The notes: generated by a model from the sequence alone, not told the origin. A stretch of 33,135 nucleotides of DNA from Bacteroidetes bacterium MedPE-SWsnd-G1 (GCA_001874265.1 MPDD01000030.1:1-33135), one strand, 5' to 3'. Shown: positions 9,104 to 17,426, numbered from the stretch's first letter. Numbers and translations: made by a program.

Positions 9104-10192
9104 ATGAACTCATTACTATTCTTACCTGATATATCTGGATTTACAGAGTTTGTACAAACAACGGAAGTAAGCCATAGTCAACATGTAATTGCAGAATTAT
9201 TAGAAATTCTTATTGATGCAAATACTGAAGGATTGCAATTAGCCGAAGTAGAGGGAGACGCTTTATTCTTTTACAAGAATGAACTCTTATCGGCCGAAAA
9301 ACTATTGGCTCAAATTGAAACAATGTTTACGGCTTTTTACAGTCATTTAAAGTTGTTGGAGAAGAATAGAATTTGTCCTTGTAAAGCATGTTCATCAGCA
9401 CCGAATTTAAAATTAAAAATTGTTGCGCATTGCGGAGAGATAGAATTTATTACCATTAAGGGAAAGCAAAAACCCTTTGGAAAGGAGGTTATTGAGGCAC
9501 ATCGATTGCTAAAGAATATGGTTGAAAGTGATGAGTATGTTTTATTAAGTGAAACTTTATTAAAAGAAATTAAATTACCAATAGATTATAGTAGTGTTCT
9601 ATTTAGTTTTAGGCAGGAAAAAGAGTTCTATGACGGAGTTTTGATTCCGTATGTTTATTCCTTGATAAATATAGAAAACCTTAAACTTAAACCATTTGAA
9701 TTCGCTAAGGAAGTAGAAATGGTAAAGTCTCCTGATATAGTAATTGAAAAAGAATTTCCTTTAAGTGAGGCAAAACTTTTGGAGTATATCACCAACTATG
9801 CTTATAGAGAAAAATGGACGGATGGTGTAGATGAATTTGTCTTTAATTCGGATGAGGTAACTAGAATTGGAACCGAGCATATGTGTATTATAAACGGAAA
9901 GCACTTAAACTTTGCTACTATCACAAAAAAAGGAGAATCGAATCAATTGATTTATGGAGAACATTCTCTTAATATTCCAGTGGTTCAAGAGTTACATCAA
10001 TTTTTTATAATTACGCCTTTAGGTTCTGGTAGAAGTATGTTAAGATTGGAACTTTATTTTACGCTAAACACGCTCTTAAAAAAGTTATTTTTTCAATTTG
10101 TATTGAAAAAGAGCTTTCAGAAAAATATAAAGGGGGCAGCAGAGAATTTGTTCCATTTCATTACTTCACAAGAAGGTGAAAACAAAAATTAA
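9104..10192 (+). CDS. DUF2652 protein: nucleotide-cyclase-like domain fused to an SRPBCC-like domain
   Basis: The 362-residue protein has two parts. Residues 1 to about 185 match the DUF2652 type, whose opening FLPDISGFTEF and AEVEGDALFF resemble class III nucleotide cyclases. Asp9 and Asp52 are 43 residues apart, close to the spacing of the two metal-binding aspartates in active cyclases. Glu48 sits where adenylate cyclases carry Lys and guanylate cyclases Glu. The usual Asn of VNxAxR is Ile130 (VIEAHR), while Arg134 is kept. A cysteine cluster CPCKAC (Cys91, Cys93, Cys96) is an addition. Residues about 205-355 look like an SRPBCC (START-like) ligand-binding domain. No signal peptide or membrane segment is seen. 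Catalysis is doubtful; a nucleotide- or ligand-sensing role is inference. It is flanked by terminators and stands alone. Confidence 0.75.
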   Translation: MNSLLFLPDISGFTEFVQTTEVSHSQHVIAELLEILIDANTEGLQLAEVEGDALFFYKNELLSAEKLLAQIETMFTAFYSHLKLLEKNRICPCKACSSAPNLKLKIVAHCGEIEFITIKGKQKPFGKEVIEAHRLLKNMVESDEYVLLSETLLKEIKLPIDYSSVLFSFRQEKEFYDGVLIPYVYSLINIENLKLKPFEFAKEVEMVKSPDIVIEKEFPLSEAKLLEYITNYAYREKWTDGVDEFVFNSDEVTRIGTEHMCIINGKHLNFATITKKGESNQLIYGEHSLNIPVVQELHQFFIITPLGSGRSMLRLELYFTLNTLLKKLFFQFVLKKSFQKNIKGAAENLFHFITSQEGENKN

Positions 10193-10231
10193 TTCAGTAC
10201 TTTTAGTTCATTAAATTTTTAAAAATGAATT

Positions 10232-10654
10232 ATGAATAAATTAATGATTGCTTTGGCGCTTGTCTTAACAGTGGGGTTTGTAAATGACCTACAGGCTCAA
10301 GATCCAATTTTAGGAGAAATTAAAATGTTTGCGGGTAATTTTGCCCCGAGAGGGTATGCATTTTGTGACGGACAGTTATTACCAATAGCTCAGAATTCTG
10401 CGCTGTACTCAATATTAGGAACGACCTATGGAGGAGATGGAAGAACCACTTTTGCTTTGCCAGACTTAAGAGGACGGGCTCCGGTGCATCAGGGTAGTGG
10501 ACCCGGTTTAAATACAATTAAACTTGGACAAAAATTAAATGCTGCTAAGGCAGAACCAAAAAGTAGTTCAAATGATTCTTATGTTGAATCACGATCGATA
10601 ATAGCAGTAAATTATATTATTGCCTTACAAGGAATATTTCCAAGTAGAAATTAA
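10232..10654 (+). CDS. Secreted tail-collar-domain protein (microcystin-dependent-protein-like), shortened
   Basis: The 140-residue protein has a signal peptide (residues 1-23, ending DLQAQ) followed by a tail-collar domain: GEIKMFAGNFAPRGYAFCDG (28-47), ALYSILGTTYGGDGRTTF (57-74) and LPDLRGRAPVHQGSGPG (76-92). It ends with VNYIIALQGIFPSRN, the typical C terminus of the family. Family members usually carry a longer middle region with a histidine-rich NHTH-type metal-binding stretch. Here only about 30 Lys/Ala/Ser-rich residues separate the collar from the end. The reading frame is intact, so this looks like a true short form rather than a broken gene. No other phage-like gene is near. Function is unknown; an extracellular or surface role is inferred from the signal peptide. 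Confidence 0.8.
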   Translation: MNKLMIALALVLTVGFVNDLQAQDPILGEIKMFAGNFAPRGYAFCDGQLLPIAQNSALYSILGTTYGGDGRTTFALPDLRGRAPVHQGSGPGLNTIKLGQKLNAAKAEPKSSSNDSYVESRSIIAVNYIIALQGIFPSRN

Positions 10655-10674
10655 ATCAAATGATAACAATTTTT

Positions 10675-10705
10675 AAAAGCATTCACTTTGGTGGATGCTT
10701 TTTTT
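10675..10705 (+). terminator. Terminator after the tail-collar gene
   Basis: A 12-base-pair stem (AAAAGCATTCAC with GTGGATGCTTTT, including one T-G pair) and a TTTG loop precede a T run. The downstream glycosyltransferase promoter element overlaps its tail. Confidence 0.88.
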
Positions 10706-10712
10706 ATATTTG
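10705..10712 (+). promoter_or_regulatory. -7 element of the glycosyltransferase gene
   Basis: TATATTTG is an exact TAnnTTTG match lying only six bases before the ATG at 10719, so the transcript would be leaderless or nearly so. A TTTG at 10687-10690 is the only upstream candidate, at a short 14-base spacing and inside the terminator loop. Confidence 0.35.
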
Positions 10713-10718
10713 TTTTTT

Positions 10719-11684
10719 ATGAAATTAAGCTTTTCCATAATTATTCCTGTTTACGATAGACCGCAAGAAATTGAAGAGTTATTGCAAAGTATTTCATTGC
10801 AGTTTTACAAAGAGAATTTTGAAGTGATTGTTGTTGAAGATGGATCAAAGAATAAATGTGATTCTGTTTGTGAAAGATTTAAAGACAGAATGAATCTTCA
10901 TTATTATTTCAAAGAGAATTCTGGAGCAGGGCAAAGTCGAAATTTTGGTATGCAAAAAGCTTCTGGAAATTATTTTATCATTTTAGATTCAGATGTATTG
11001 TTGCCTGAAGATTATTTAAGCGTTGTCTCTGAGCAACTCTATTCTAATTTTACAGGTGCTTATGGTGGTCCAGATGCTGCACATCATTCGTTTACGCCAT
11101 TACAAAAAGCCATAAACTATTCTATGACTTCGGTTTTAACAACTGGTGGTATAAGGGGTAAAAAGAAAGGGGTTGGAAAATTTCAGCCACGAAGTTTTAA
11201 CATGGGGCTCTCTAGGAAAGCGTTCGAAATAACTAAAGGTTATTCCGAAATGACATATGGAGAGGATATAGATTTGTCTTTCAGGCTTTGGAATAATGGA
11301 TTCGAAACACAATTGATTGAAGATGCTTTTGTGTATCATAAAAGACGAAGCACAATTAAGGAGTTTTACAAACAAACATTTAATTTTGGAACGGCAAGAC
11401 CAATTTTAAATAAGAAGTACCCTGGAACATCTAAAATAACTTATTGGTTTCCTAGTCTTTTTATTGTTGGGGTAGATATTGCAATTTTATTCGCAATATT
11501 TGTTCACGTAGATTTTGTCATTCCTGTGTGTTGCTATTTCTTTTTCATCTTTTTAGATTCGTTTATCCACAATAAAAGAATAAAGGTGGCAGCCTATAGT
11601 GTAATTACTACTTATACTCAATTTTTGGGCTATGGTTTAGGCTTTTTAAAATCTCAGTTTTTCTCAAAACAGGAAGAATTTTAA
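10719..11684 (+). CDS. Glycosyltransferase family 2 membrane protein
   Basis: The 321-residue protein has an N-terminal GT-A domain: FSIIIPVYDRPQEI (5-18), nucleotide-binding VVEDGS (38-43) and the metal-binding DSD motif (Asp90, Asp92). YGEDIDLSFRLW near residue 190 matches the region of the catalytic base in family 2 enzymes. Two hydrophobic segments at about 245-268 and 270-290 anchor the C terminus in the inner membrane. It probably transfers a sugar from a nucleotide donor to an envelope lipid or polysaccharide acceptor, but the substrates are unknown. I chose the ATG at 10719: an in-frame ATG at 10695 lies inside the upstream terminator and would add a nonconserved hydrophobic leader. 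No other polysaccharide genes are adjacent. Confidence 0.9.
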   Translation: MKLSFSIIIPVYDRPQEIEELLQSISLQFYKENFEVIVVEDGSKNKCDSVCERFKDRMNLHYYFKENSGAGQSRNFGMQKASGNYFIILDSDVLLPEDYLSVVSEQLYSNFTGAYGGPDAAHHSFTPLQKAINYSMTSVLTTGGIRGKKKGVGKFQPRSFNMGLSRKAFEITKGYSEMTYGEDIDLSFRLWNNGFETQLIEDAFVYHKRRSTIKEFYKQTFNFGTARPILNKKYPGTSKITYWFPSLFIVGVDIAILFAIFVHVDFVIPVCCYFFFIFLDSFIHNKRIKVAAYSVITTYTQFLGYGLGFLKSQFFSKQEEF

Positions 11685-11696
11685 ATGTTAATTTCG

Positions 11697-11727
11697 TTGT
11701 AAATCCGTTTTTTAGACATTACATTTG
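11697..11727 (+). promoter_or_regulatory. Promoter of the DUF4136 lipoprotein-barrel pair
   Basis: TTG at 11697-11699, a 20-base spacer and TACATTTG at 11720-11727 form a full -33/-7 pair, ending 22 bases before the ATG at 11750. Confidence 0.5.
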
Positions 11728-11749
11728 ATATGAATTAATTAAATGTTTT

Positions 11750-12421
11750 ATGAAAAAAATAATATTAAATAGTGTGCTCTTATTGAGTATTCTAATTTTC
11801 TTACAGGCGTGCTATCCTGGTGACGATGTAAGTATTAAAGATCTAGATACGGTTACAACATTGTATAATTCAAGCGATTTTGACATTCCACCAAATTCTG
11901 TAATAATTTACTGGGATGTGGCACAATTAACTGCTGGTGATGGTGATGATATACCATATGGTGGTCAAATTGACGATGAAATTTTAAACACTACCTTAGA
12001 TAATTTGGTTGCAATTTTTGGCGTGGATAACGTATATATCTATAGCAATACCGCTCAGCCAGTGCCTACACCTAGCAATGGTGCGGTAGATATCATAACG
12101 GCAAATGATCCAATTCCGGGTGTAGAAGCTACAGTGGTTCCTTCAATTGTTTTAAGGAATAAAACTTCAACGAGTATAGTTTACCCACCTTGTTTGCCAG
12201 GATGGTGGTATTGGTGGTGTTATCCTCCAATTGTTAGTGTTAGTTCTTATGATGTTGGTACTGTGATATTGGATATGAAAGATATTGCCAATGGAACAAA
12301 TGGTGATCCGTCTTGGAGAGCATTTATGAGAGGATTATTGTCTTCAAATGAAAACACAAATAGTACTAGAACAATTGAAAGTATTGACGATGCATTCGCT
12401 CAATCTCCTTACTTAAATTAA
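11750..12421 (+). CDS. DUF4136-type lipoprotein with Trp/Cys-rich insert
   Basis: The 223-residue protein is a lipoprotein: the signal sequence ends in the lipobox LQAC, with lipidation at Cys21. The body is of the DUF4136 type found in many Bacteroidota: an N-terminal strand and helix region around DFDIPPNSVIIYWD, and a C-terminal SYDVGTVILDMKDI...WRAFMRGLL block. Its odd feature is a Tyr/Pro/Trp/Cys-rich stretch at residues 145-160 (YPPCLPGWWYWWCYPP) with Cys148 and Cys157, which could form a disulfide-closed aromatic loop. An acidic stretch, GDGDD, lies at 63-67. It is followed 12 bases later by a small outer-membrane barrel gene, so the two probably form a pair at the outer membrane. Function unknown. 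Confidence 0.78.
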   Translation: MKKIILNSVLLLSILIFLQACYPGDDVSIKDLDTVTTLYNSSDFDIPPNSVIIYWDVAQLTAGDGDDIPYGGQIDDEILNTTLDNLVAIFGVDNVYIYSNTAQPVPTPSNGAVDIITANDPIPGVEATVVPSIVLRNKTSTSIVYPPCLPGWWYWWCYPPIVSVSSYDVGTVILDMKDIANGTNGDPSWRAFMRGLLSSNENTNSTRTIESIDDAFAQSPYLN

Positions 12422-12433
12422 TAAAAAAGTTTT

Positions 12434-13042
12434 ATGAAAAAAATATATATAATGATGCTTTTTGTAATAGGAGCATTTAATTTTAGCAATGCTCAGGAAT
12501 CTTATTGGGCAATTAATTGGGATATTACTTCGGCTATGGGTGACACAGGTGATTTTGTTGGTGGTGTTAATTTTAGAGGTGTTTCTGTTGAAGGACGTTA
12601 CTTTATTAAAAAAGATATGACGATTGGAGGTTCTTTGGGATGGAATACCTTATACGAAAAACAAGATAATTTGCCTCCTATCGAAATTGAGGTAGAAGGC
12701 TATGACGGTCATTTGTCAGGAACGCAATTACATTATTTAAATACAGTTCCAGTTTTGTTTACATCACATTACTACATGGAAGGATTTGGAAAAGGAAAGA
12801 TTTTCTTAGGTGCTGGAATTGGAGGTGTTTATGCCGAAAGTCGTAATGATATTGGTCTACGATCTATTTATAACGATAGTTTTGGGTTTGCATTTCAACC
12901 GGAAATTGGAACTATTATTCCAATTGGTTATGCTGGTTCTGGTCTTAATATTGCTGTAAAATATCTATATGGAACATCTGCAGGTGATTTAGATAGTTTA
13001 TCAACGTTAACCTTATCAGTTGGATTTGGGTTCTTAAATTAA
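12434..13042 (+). CDS. Small outer-membrane beta-barrel protein
   Basis: The 202-residue protein has a signal peptide (residues 1-20, ending SNAQ) followed by alternating aromatic/glycine strands typical of an OmpA- or PorT-like eight-stranded barrel. Examples are GGVNFRGVSVEGRYFI (43-58), GGSLGWNTLY, GKIFLGAGIGGVYAES and the closing LTLSVGFGFLN, which ends in the aromatic-rich C-terminal strand expected for BAM-dependent folding. It lies 12 bases after the DUF4136 lipoprotein gene, in the same transcription unit. No catalytic motif is visible. The likely role is structural or accessory to the lipoprotein; this is inference from the pairing. Confidence 0.8.
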   Translation: MKKIYIMMLFVIGAFNFSNAQESYWAINWDITSAMGDTGDFVGGVNFRGVSVEGRYFIKKDMTIGGSLGWNTLYEKQDNLPPIEIEVEGYDGHLSGTQLHYLNTVPVLFTSHYYMEGFGKGKIFLGAGIGGVYAESRNDIGLRSIYNDSFGFAFQPEIGTIIPIGYAGSGLNIAVKYLYGTSAGDLDSLSTLTLSVGFGFLN

Positions 13043-13088
13043 TCCCGTTTATGGTAAATTATACCTAGAAAATAATAATAATTTATAG

Positions 13089-13129
13089 AGTCCTTGCAGT
13101 AATTACCTTTGTAAGGACTTTTATTTTTT
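13089..13129 (+). terminator. Terminator after the lipoprotein-barrel pair
   Basis: A ten-base-pair stem (AGTCCTTGCA with TGTAAGGACT, one G-T pair) with an 11-base loop is followed by a T-rich tract. Confidence 0.8.
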
Positions 13130-13144
13130 GCAAAAAAAATAAAA

Positions 13145-13648
13145 ATGAACTCAATAGAAGAATTAATAGAGAAATTAGATTTAAAACAACACCCAGAAGG
13201 TGGTTATTTTAAAGAGACTTATAGGAGTAATGGTGAAATTAATGAGGATTCTTTAGATGCAAGTATAAAAGGGAAAAGAAACTATTCAACTTGTATCTAT
13301 TTCTTGTTAACATCCGAGAATTTCTCGGCGTTTCACCGAATTAAACAGGATGAAATTTGGCATTTTTATGATGGAACTGTAATTAGACTGCATATGATAT
13401 CACCTGAAGGAAAATATTCAAATTGTTTAATTGGTCGTAATATTTCTAATGATGAAGTGCCTCAATTTGTTGTGCCTGCTCGATATTGGTTTGCCGCTGA
13501 GGTAGTATTGGATAATAGTTTTGCATTAACAGGATGTACCGTTGCACCAGGCTTTAGTTTTGAAGATTTTGAATTACCAGAACGGAAGGATTTAGTTCAA
13601 TTATTTCCTAGTTTGGAAGAAGTAATAACTAAGTTAACCCATTCTTAA
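13145..13648 (+). CDS. DUF985 (YML079-like) cupin protein
   Basis: The 167-residue protein is a DUF985 cupin. It opens with IEELIEKLDLKQHPEGGYFKETYRS (residues 4-28; family signature HPEGGYF), continues with TCIYFLLTSENFSAFHRIKQDEIWHFYDGT, and ends with the CTVAPGFSFEDFELPER block characteristic of the family. The fold is a single jelly-roll barrel. The His and Glu residues in FHRIKQDEIWHF are candidates for a metal or ligand pocket, but the family's reaction is not established. The gene stands alone between two terminators, and no operon context suggests a substrate. Confidence 0.9.
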   Translation: MNSIEELIEKLDLKQHPEGGYFKETYRSNGEINEDSLDASIKGKRNYSTCIYFLLTSENFSAFHRIKQDEIWHFYDGTVIRLHMISPEGKYSNCLIGRNISNDEVPQFVVPARYWFAAEVVLDNSFALTGCTVAPGFSFEDFELPERKDLVQLFPSLEEVITKLTHS

Positions 13649-13666
13649 AGAAAAAATAATAGTAAT

Positions 13667-13700
13667 AAAAAATCTCAATGTGAAAACATTGAGATTTTTT
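13667..13700. terminator. Bidirectional terminator between the cupin gene and yidC
   Basis: A perfect 15-base-pair stem (AAAAAATCTCAATGT with its complement) and a GAAA loop give A/T runs on both sides. It can stop transcription from the rightward cupin gene and the leftward yidC gene. Confidence 0.93.
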
Positions 13701-13721
13701 ATTTGATATAATGTTAAAGGT

Positions 13722-15620
13722 TTATTTCTTACCCTTTTTCTGAGCTTCTTGCTGTGCTTGTGCTTGTTTCATAGCGTCATCTAAACGTTGACGGAAACCA
13801 CTCTTTTTCTTTTCGGGTTTCTTTTTGTTCTCTTCAATCTGTGCATGAATTTTTGCTTCGTCAATAACAAAGTTCTTGATCACTAACATAATTGCAATGG
13901 TTAACAAGTTAGATACAAAATAGTACAAACTTAAACTACTTGCATATTGGTTGAAGAAGAACAACATCATAATAGGAGAGAAGTAAATCATCATCTTCAT
14001 CATCTTTTGCATATCTGGCATACCTTCTTGTGCTGGTGCTTGCATATTCATCTGCTGGCTCTGATTCATTTTCATATAAAAGAAAATTGCAACAGATGCG
14101 AGAATTGGGAATAAACTAACGTGACTTCCATAAAATGGAATGCTAAACCCTAAATTGAAAATATTATCATAAGAAGATAAATCATCCGCCCACAAGAAAC
14201 TCTTTCCTCTTAATTCTAGATTAGAGGGGAAGAATCTAAATAATGCAAAGAACACAGGCATTTGTAACAATGCAGGTATACAACCAGACATCATACTAAC
14301 TCCAGCCTTACGTTGCACGGCCATTGTCTCTTGCTGGCGCTTCATTGCATTTTCTTTACCTGGATACTTCTTGTTGATTTCCTCCATTTCTGGACGAATA
14401 ACTTTCATTTTAGCACTAGATACATAAGATTTATAAACCAGTGGTGACATTAAAATACGCACGGCTATTGTCATTAAAATAATAACCAATCCATAGTTTA
14501 AGTTGAAGGATGCTAAGAAAGAAAAAATGTAAACGAATACATATTTGTTAATCCAACCAAAGATACCCCAACCCATATCGGCAACTTCGTCTAATTGAGT
14601 GCCTTCATACGTTTTTAATAATTGATAATCAACTGGTCCGTAATACCAGTTCATAGCATAATTTAACTCACCGCTTTTTAATTCTAAAGGAGTGTTTAAA
14701 GAGTATTTATGTATATAAACAGTATCAATATCCGCATCTTCATACAATTTCTCTGAAACAATGTTCGCCTTAGTAAATGGCGTATCCGTCATTAAAATAG
14801 AAGTGAAGAAGTGTTGCTTGTAGGCTACCCAATTCAATTCGTTATTAACATCGGTATCGTCTTGACTTAAATAATCAACTTTATTGCCTTTTTCTTTATA
14901 GTAAAACCAAGAATACATGCTTTCAGAACGCATACTTTTTTCGTTTCTAAAAGCAGTTAAATCCCATTCTAAGTTTATATCATTTGAAGAATTGATTACA
15001 TTGCCTAATCCGTTCGAGCGAACTGCAAAATCAATCATGTAATCGTCTGGCTTTAACTCATAGCGATACTCTAAATAACGATTGCTATCAACCTTTAACT
15101 TCATAGACAATATTTGATTGTCTCCATTTTGAGTTAATGTTGGTTCAAAGTTTAAATCTATTGTGTTTAAAATTCTGTTATCTGTAGTTCCGAAGTTTAT
15201 ATTGAAAGAAGCGTTATTTTCTTTTATAAGTTTTACTGGATCACCGTGATATTCGTTAAACTCTTTCAAATGCGCTTCAACAATCTGCCCACCTTTATTA
15301 GCGATGGTTAATTTTACCAAGTCATTTTCAATAACAGTAGTTGCTGTAGCATCAACATTTGCCGATTGCGCAAATGCTCCTAATTCATTCTGTGCTTGAA
15401 CTTTTGCAATTGAATCAGAAACCGCTTCTACAGGAACTTCGTTGGTTATTGTAACTGGAGCGGCTTTTTGAATCGCATTGATAGAATCTTGAATGCGTTC
15501 TGTTTTTTGTTGCTCTAACTCTTCTGGAGTCGGTTGATTAGAGTACATCCACCATAAGGCGATGGCTCCTAATAATACAAATCCGATAATCGAATTAAAG
15601 TCTGTTTTCTTTTGTTCCAT
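13722..15620 (-). CDS. yidC: Membrane protein insertase YidC
   Basis: YidC inserts and folds inner-membrane proteins, alone or with SecYEG. The 632-residue protein has the Gram-negative layout: an N-terminal membrane anchor (about 11-27), a large periplasmic beta-domain (about 80-350), and a C-terminal insertase core of five membrane segments (about 360-580). The core includes MSPLVYKSYVSSAKMKVIRPEM with the hydrophilic-groove region, and VSMMSGCIPALLQMPVFFAL. A methionine-rich stretch at about 545-560 and a Lys/Gln-rich cytosolic tail (about 600-632) end it; basic tails of this kind help ribosome binding. It lies downstream of pyrG on the same strand but has its own -7 element in the 176-base gap, which otherwise holds nothing I can name. 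Confidence 0.97.
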   Translation of the reverse strand: MEQKKTDFNSIIGFVLLGAIALWWMYSNQPTPEELEQQKTERIQDSINAIQKAAPVTITNEVPVEAVSDSIAKVQAQNELGAFAQSANVDATATTVIENDLVKLTIANKGGQIVEAHLKEFNEYHGDPVKLIKENNASFNINFGTTDNRILNTIDLNFEPTLTQNGDNQILSMKLKVDSNRYLEYRYELKPDDYMIDFAVRSNGLGNVINSSNDINLEWDLTAFRNEKSMRSESMYSWFYYKEKGNKVDYLSQDDTDVNNELNWVAYKQHFFTSILMTDTPFTKANIVSEKLYEDADIDTVYIHKYSLNTPLELKSGELNYAMNWYYGPVDYQLLKTYEGTQLDEVADMGWGIFGWINKYVFVYIFSFLASFNLNYGLVIILMTIAVRILMSPLVYKSYVSSAKMKVIRPEMEEINKKYPGKENAMKRQQETMAVQRKAGVSMMSGCIPALLQMPVFFALFRFFPSNLELRGKSFLWADDLSSYDNIFNLGFSIPFYGSHVSLFPILASVAIFFYMKMNQSQQMNMQAPAQEGMPDMQKMMKMMIYFSPIMMLFFFNQYASSLSLYYFVSNLLTIAIMLVIKNFVIDEAKIHAQIEENKKKPEKKKSGFRQRLDDAMKQAQAQQEAQKKGKK

Positions 15621-15675
15621 ATTTTAAAATGTCATCTTGTCATTTACCTTTTAATGAGTGTCATAAAAAGCGCGA

Positions 15676-15683
15676 CAAAAGTA
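15676..15683 (-). promoter_or_regulatory. -7 element of yidC
   Basis: TACTTTTG on the minus strand matches TAnnTTTG. It lies 55 bases upstream of the yidC ATG, giving a longer leader than most genes here. No TTG is found at -33. Confidence 0.35.
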
Positions 15684-15796
15684 GTGATTTCTATTTAGTT
15701 TATCCTCCGTTATTTTATCGTAATTGTTGGTTAAGCCAGTTGCTGTAAGCTTTACGAGCGGTTACTTGTGTTTAAAGGAATTATAACTATTTTGTA

Positions 15797-17410
15797 TTAA
15801 GTCAAAGAGTGTTCCAAAGCAGCGTTTACAAACGAGACAAACAATGGATGTGGATTTAAAACCGTACTCTTGTATTCCGGATGATACTGCGCTCCAATAA
15901 ACCATGGGTGCTCGGGAATCTCAATTACTTCAACTAAATTGGTGTCTGGGTTTTTACCTGTAGCAATCATTCCAGCCTTTTCAACTTGCTCTAAATAATC
16001 GTTGTTGAATTCATAACGATGTCTATGACGCTCATCAATTATATCCTCGTTGTAGATTTCTTTTATTTTAGTCCCTTCTTTTAATTCACATTTCCAAGAG
16101 CCTAAACGCATCGTTCCTCCCATATCAACAATAGATTTCTGTTCTTCCATTAGGTTGATAACAGGATGCTTTGTGTTTTCATCCATTTCAGTAGAATATG
16201 CACCAGTTAATCCGAGTACATTCCTGGCAAACTCTATAACTGCCATTTGCATTCCTAAACATATACCAAAGAATGGAATCTTGTTTTCACGAGCATAACG
16301 AACCGCATCAATCTTACCTTCAATACCTCTATCTCCAAATCCAGGTGCAACCAATACACCGTTTAATCCTTCTAATTTTGAAGGAACGTTTTCTGAAGTT
16401 AAATCTTCTGAATGAATCCAGTGTAATTTTACTTTTACTTGATTATGGGCGCCGGCATGAATAAACGCTTCAGAAATTGATTTGTACGCATCTTTAAGTT
16501 CAACATATTTTCCTATTAATCCAATATGAACCGTGTTTTTTGGATTTTTATGTCCATCTAAAAATCGATGCCATTCATCAAGTTCTGGAGTCCCGTCGAA
16601 TTCTAGATTAAGTTTTTTAAGAACAACTTCATCTAGTTTTTGTTCTAGCATTAAATCCGGAACATCATAAATGGTTTCAGCATCTAAAGATTCTATAATT
16701 GCTTCTTTTTCTACATTACAGAATAAAGCCAATTTACGTTTGATACCATCGTTTAATTTATGTTCACTTCTACAAACCAATATATCTGGACTCACACCAC
16801 TTTGCATCAACATCTTAACCGAATGTTGCGTTGGCTTTGTTTTTAACTCGCCTGCGGCTGCTAAATAAGGCACTAATGTTAAATGAATAGAAACAGCGTT
16901 GCCATCTCCTAATTCCCATAATAATTGACGAACAGATTCAACATAAGGCAATGATTCAATATCACCCACTGTTCCACCAATTTCTGTTATTACGATATCA
17001 AATTCCCCGGTATTTCCTAAAATTTGAATTCTATTTTTAATTTCATCTGTAATATGAGGGATAATCTGAACGGTTTTCCCTAAAAATTCACCTTTACGCT
17101 CTTTATTAATTACAGATTGATAAATTCGACCTGTAGTTACATTGTTCGCTTGTGATGTAGGAATATTTAAAAAACGTTCATAATGCCCTAAATCCAAATC
17201 CGTTTCAGCACCATCATCTGTAACAAAACATTCTCCATGCTCATAAGGATTCAGCGTTCCTGGATCTATATTAATGTATGGGTCTAATTTTTGAATGGTT
17301 ACGGAATAGCCTCTTTTTTGTAAGAGTTTAGCCAAAGATGCTGCAATTATTCCTTTTCCAAGTGATGAAGTTACGCCTCCTGTAACAAAAACGTATTTGG
17401 TTTTTTTCAT
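15797..17410 (-). CDS. pyrG: CTP synthase
   Basis: PyrG aminates UTP to CTP using ATP and glutamine. The 537-residue protein starts with the synthetase-domain signature VTGGVTSSLGKGIIAASLA, including the P-loop-like GKG. It has the EIGGTVGDIESLPYVES block near residue 145, and a C-terminal class I glutaminase domain with nucleophile Cys384 in GICLGMQ, His510 and Glu512 in YHPEY. All catalytic residues are present and the length is normal. It is probably monocistronic: a full promoter precedes it, and yidC downstream has a separate -7 element. Its product feeds kdsB in this window, and carB upstream in the same pyrimidine pathway is 12 kb away. Confidence 0.98.
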   Translation of the reverse strand: MKKTKYVFVTGGVTSSLGKGIIAASLAKLLQKRGYSVTIQKLDPYINIDPGTLNPYEHGECFVTDDGAETDLDLGHYERFLNIPTSQANNVTTGRIYQSVINKERKGEFLGKTVQIIPHITDEIKNRIQILGNTGEFDIVITEIGGTVGDIESLPYVESVRQLLWELGDGNAVSIHLTLVPYLAAAGELKTKPTQHSVKMLMQSGVSPDILVCRSEHKLNDGIKRKLALFCNVEKEAIIESLDAETIYDVPDLMLEQKLDEVVLKKLNLEFDGTPELDEWHRFLDGHKNPKNTVHIGLIGKYVELKDAYKSISEAFIHAGAHNQVKVKLHWIHSEDLTSENVPSKLEGLNGVLVAPGFGDRGIEGKIDAVRYARENKIPFFGICLGMQMAVIEFARNVLGLTGAYSTEMDENTKHPVINLMEEQKSIVDMGGTMRLGSWKCELKEGTKIKEIYNEDIIDERHRHRYEFNNDYLEQVEKAGMIATGKNPDTNLVEVIEIPEHPWFIGAQYHPEYKSTVLNPHPLFVSFVNAALEHSLT

Positions 17411-17426
17411 TGTGTATAGGTTTGGG

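Noticed and set aside
10232-10654. Prophage or contractile-tail remnant, suggested by the tail-collar domain
   Set aside because: No integrase, capsid, baseplate, sheath or attachment-site repeats nearby; neighbours are chromosomal genes and the protein carries a signal peptide.
10695-10718. Upstream ATG adding eight hydrophobic residues to the glycosyltransferase
   Set aside because: It lies within the intrinsic terminator and the -7 element; the GT2 fold starts normally at 10719.
15621-15796. Small RNA or short gene in the pyrG-yidC gap
   Set aside because: Only a -7 element is recognisable; no stable hairpin with T tract and no convincing short coding frame.
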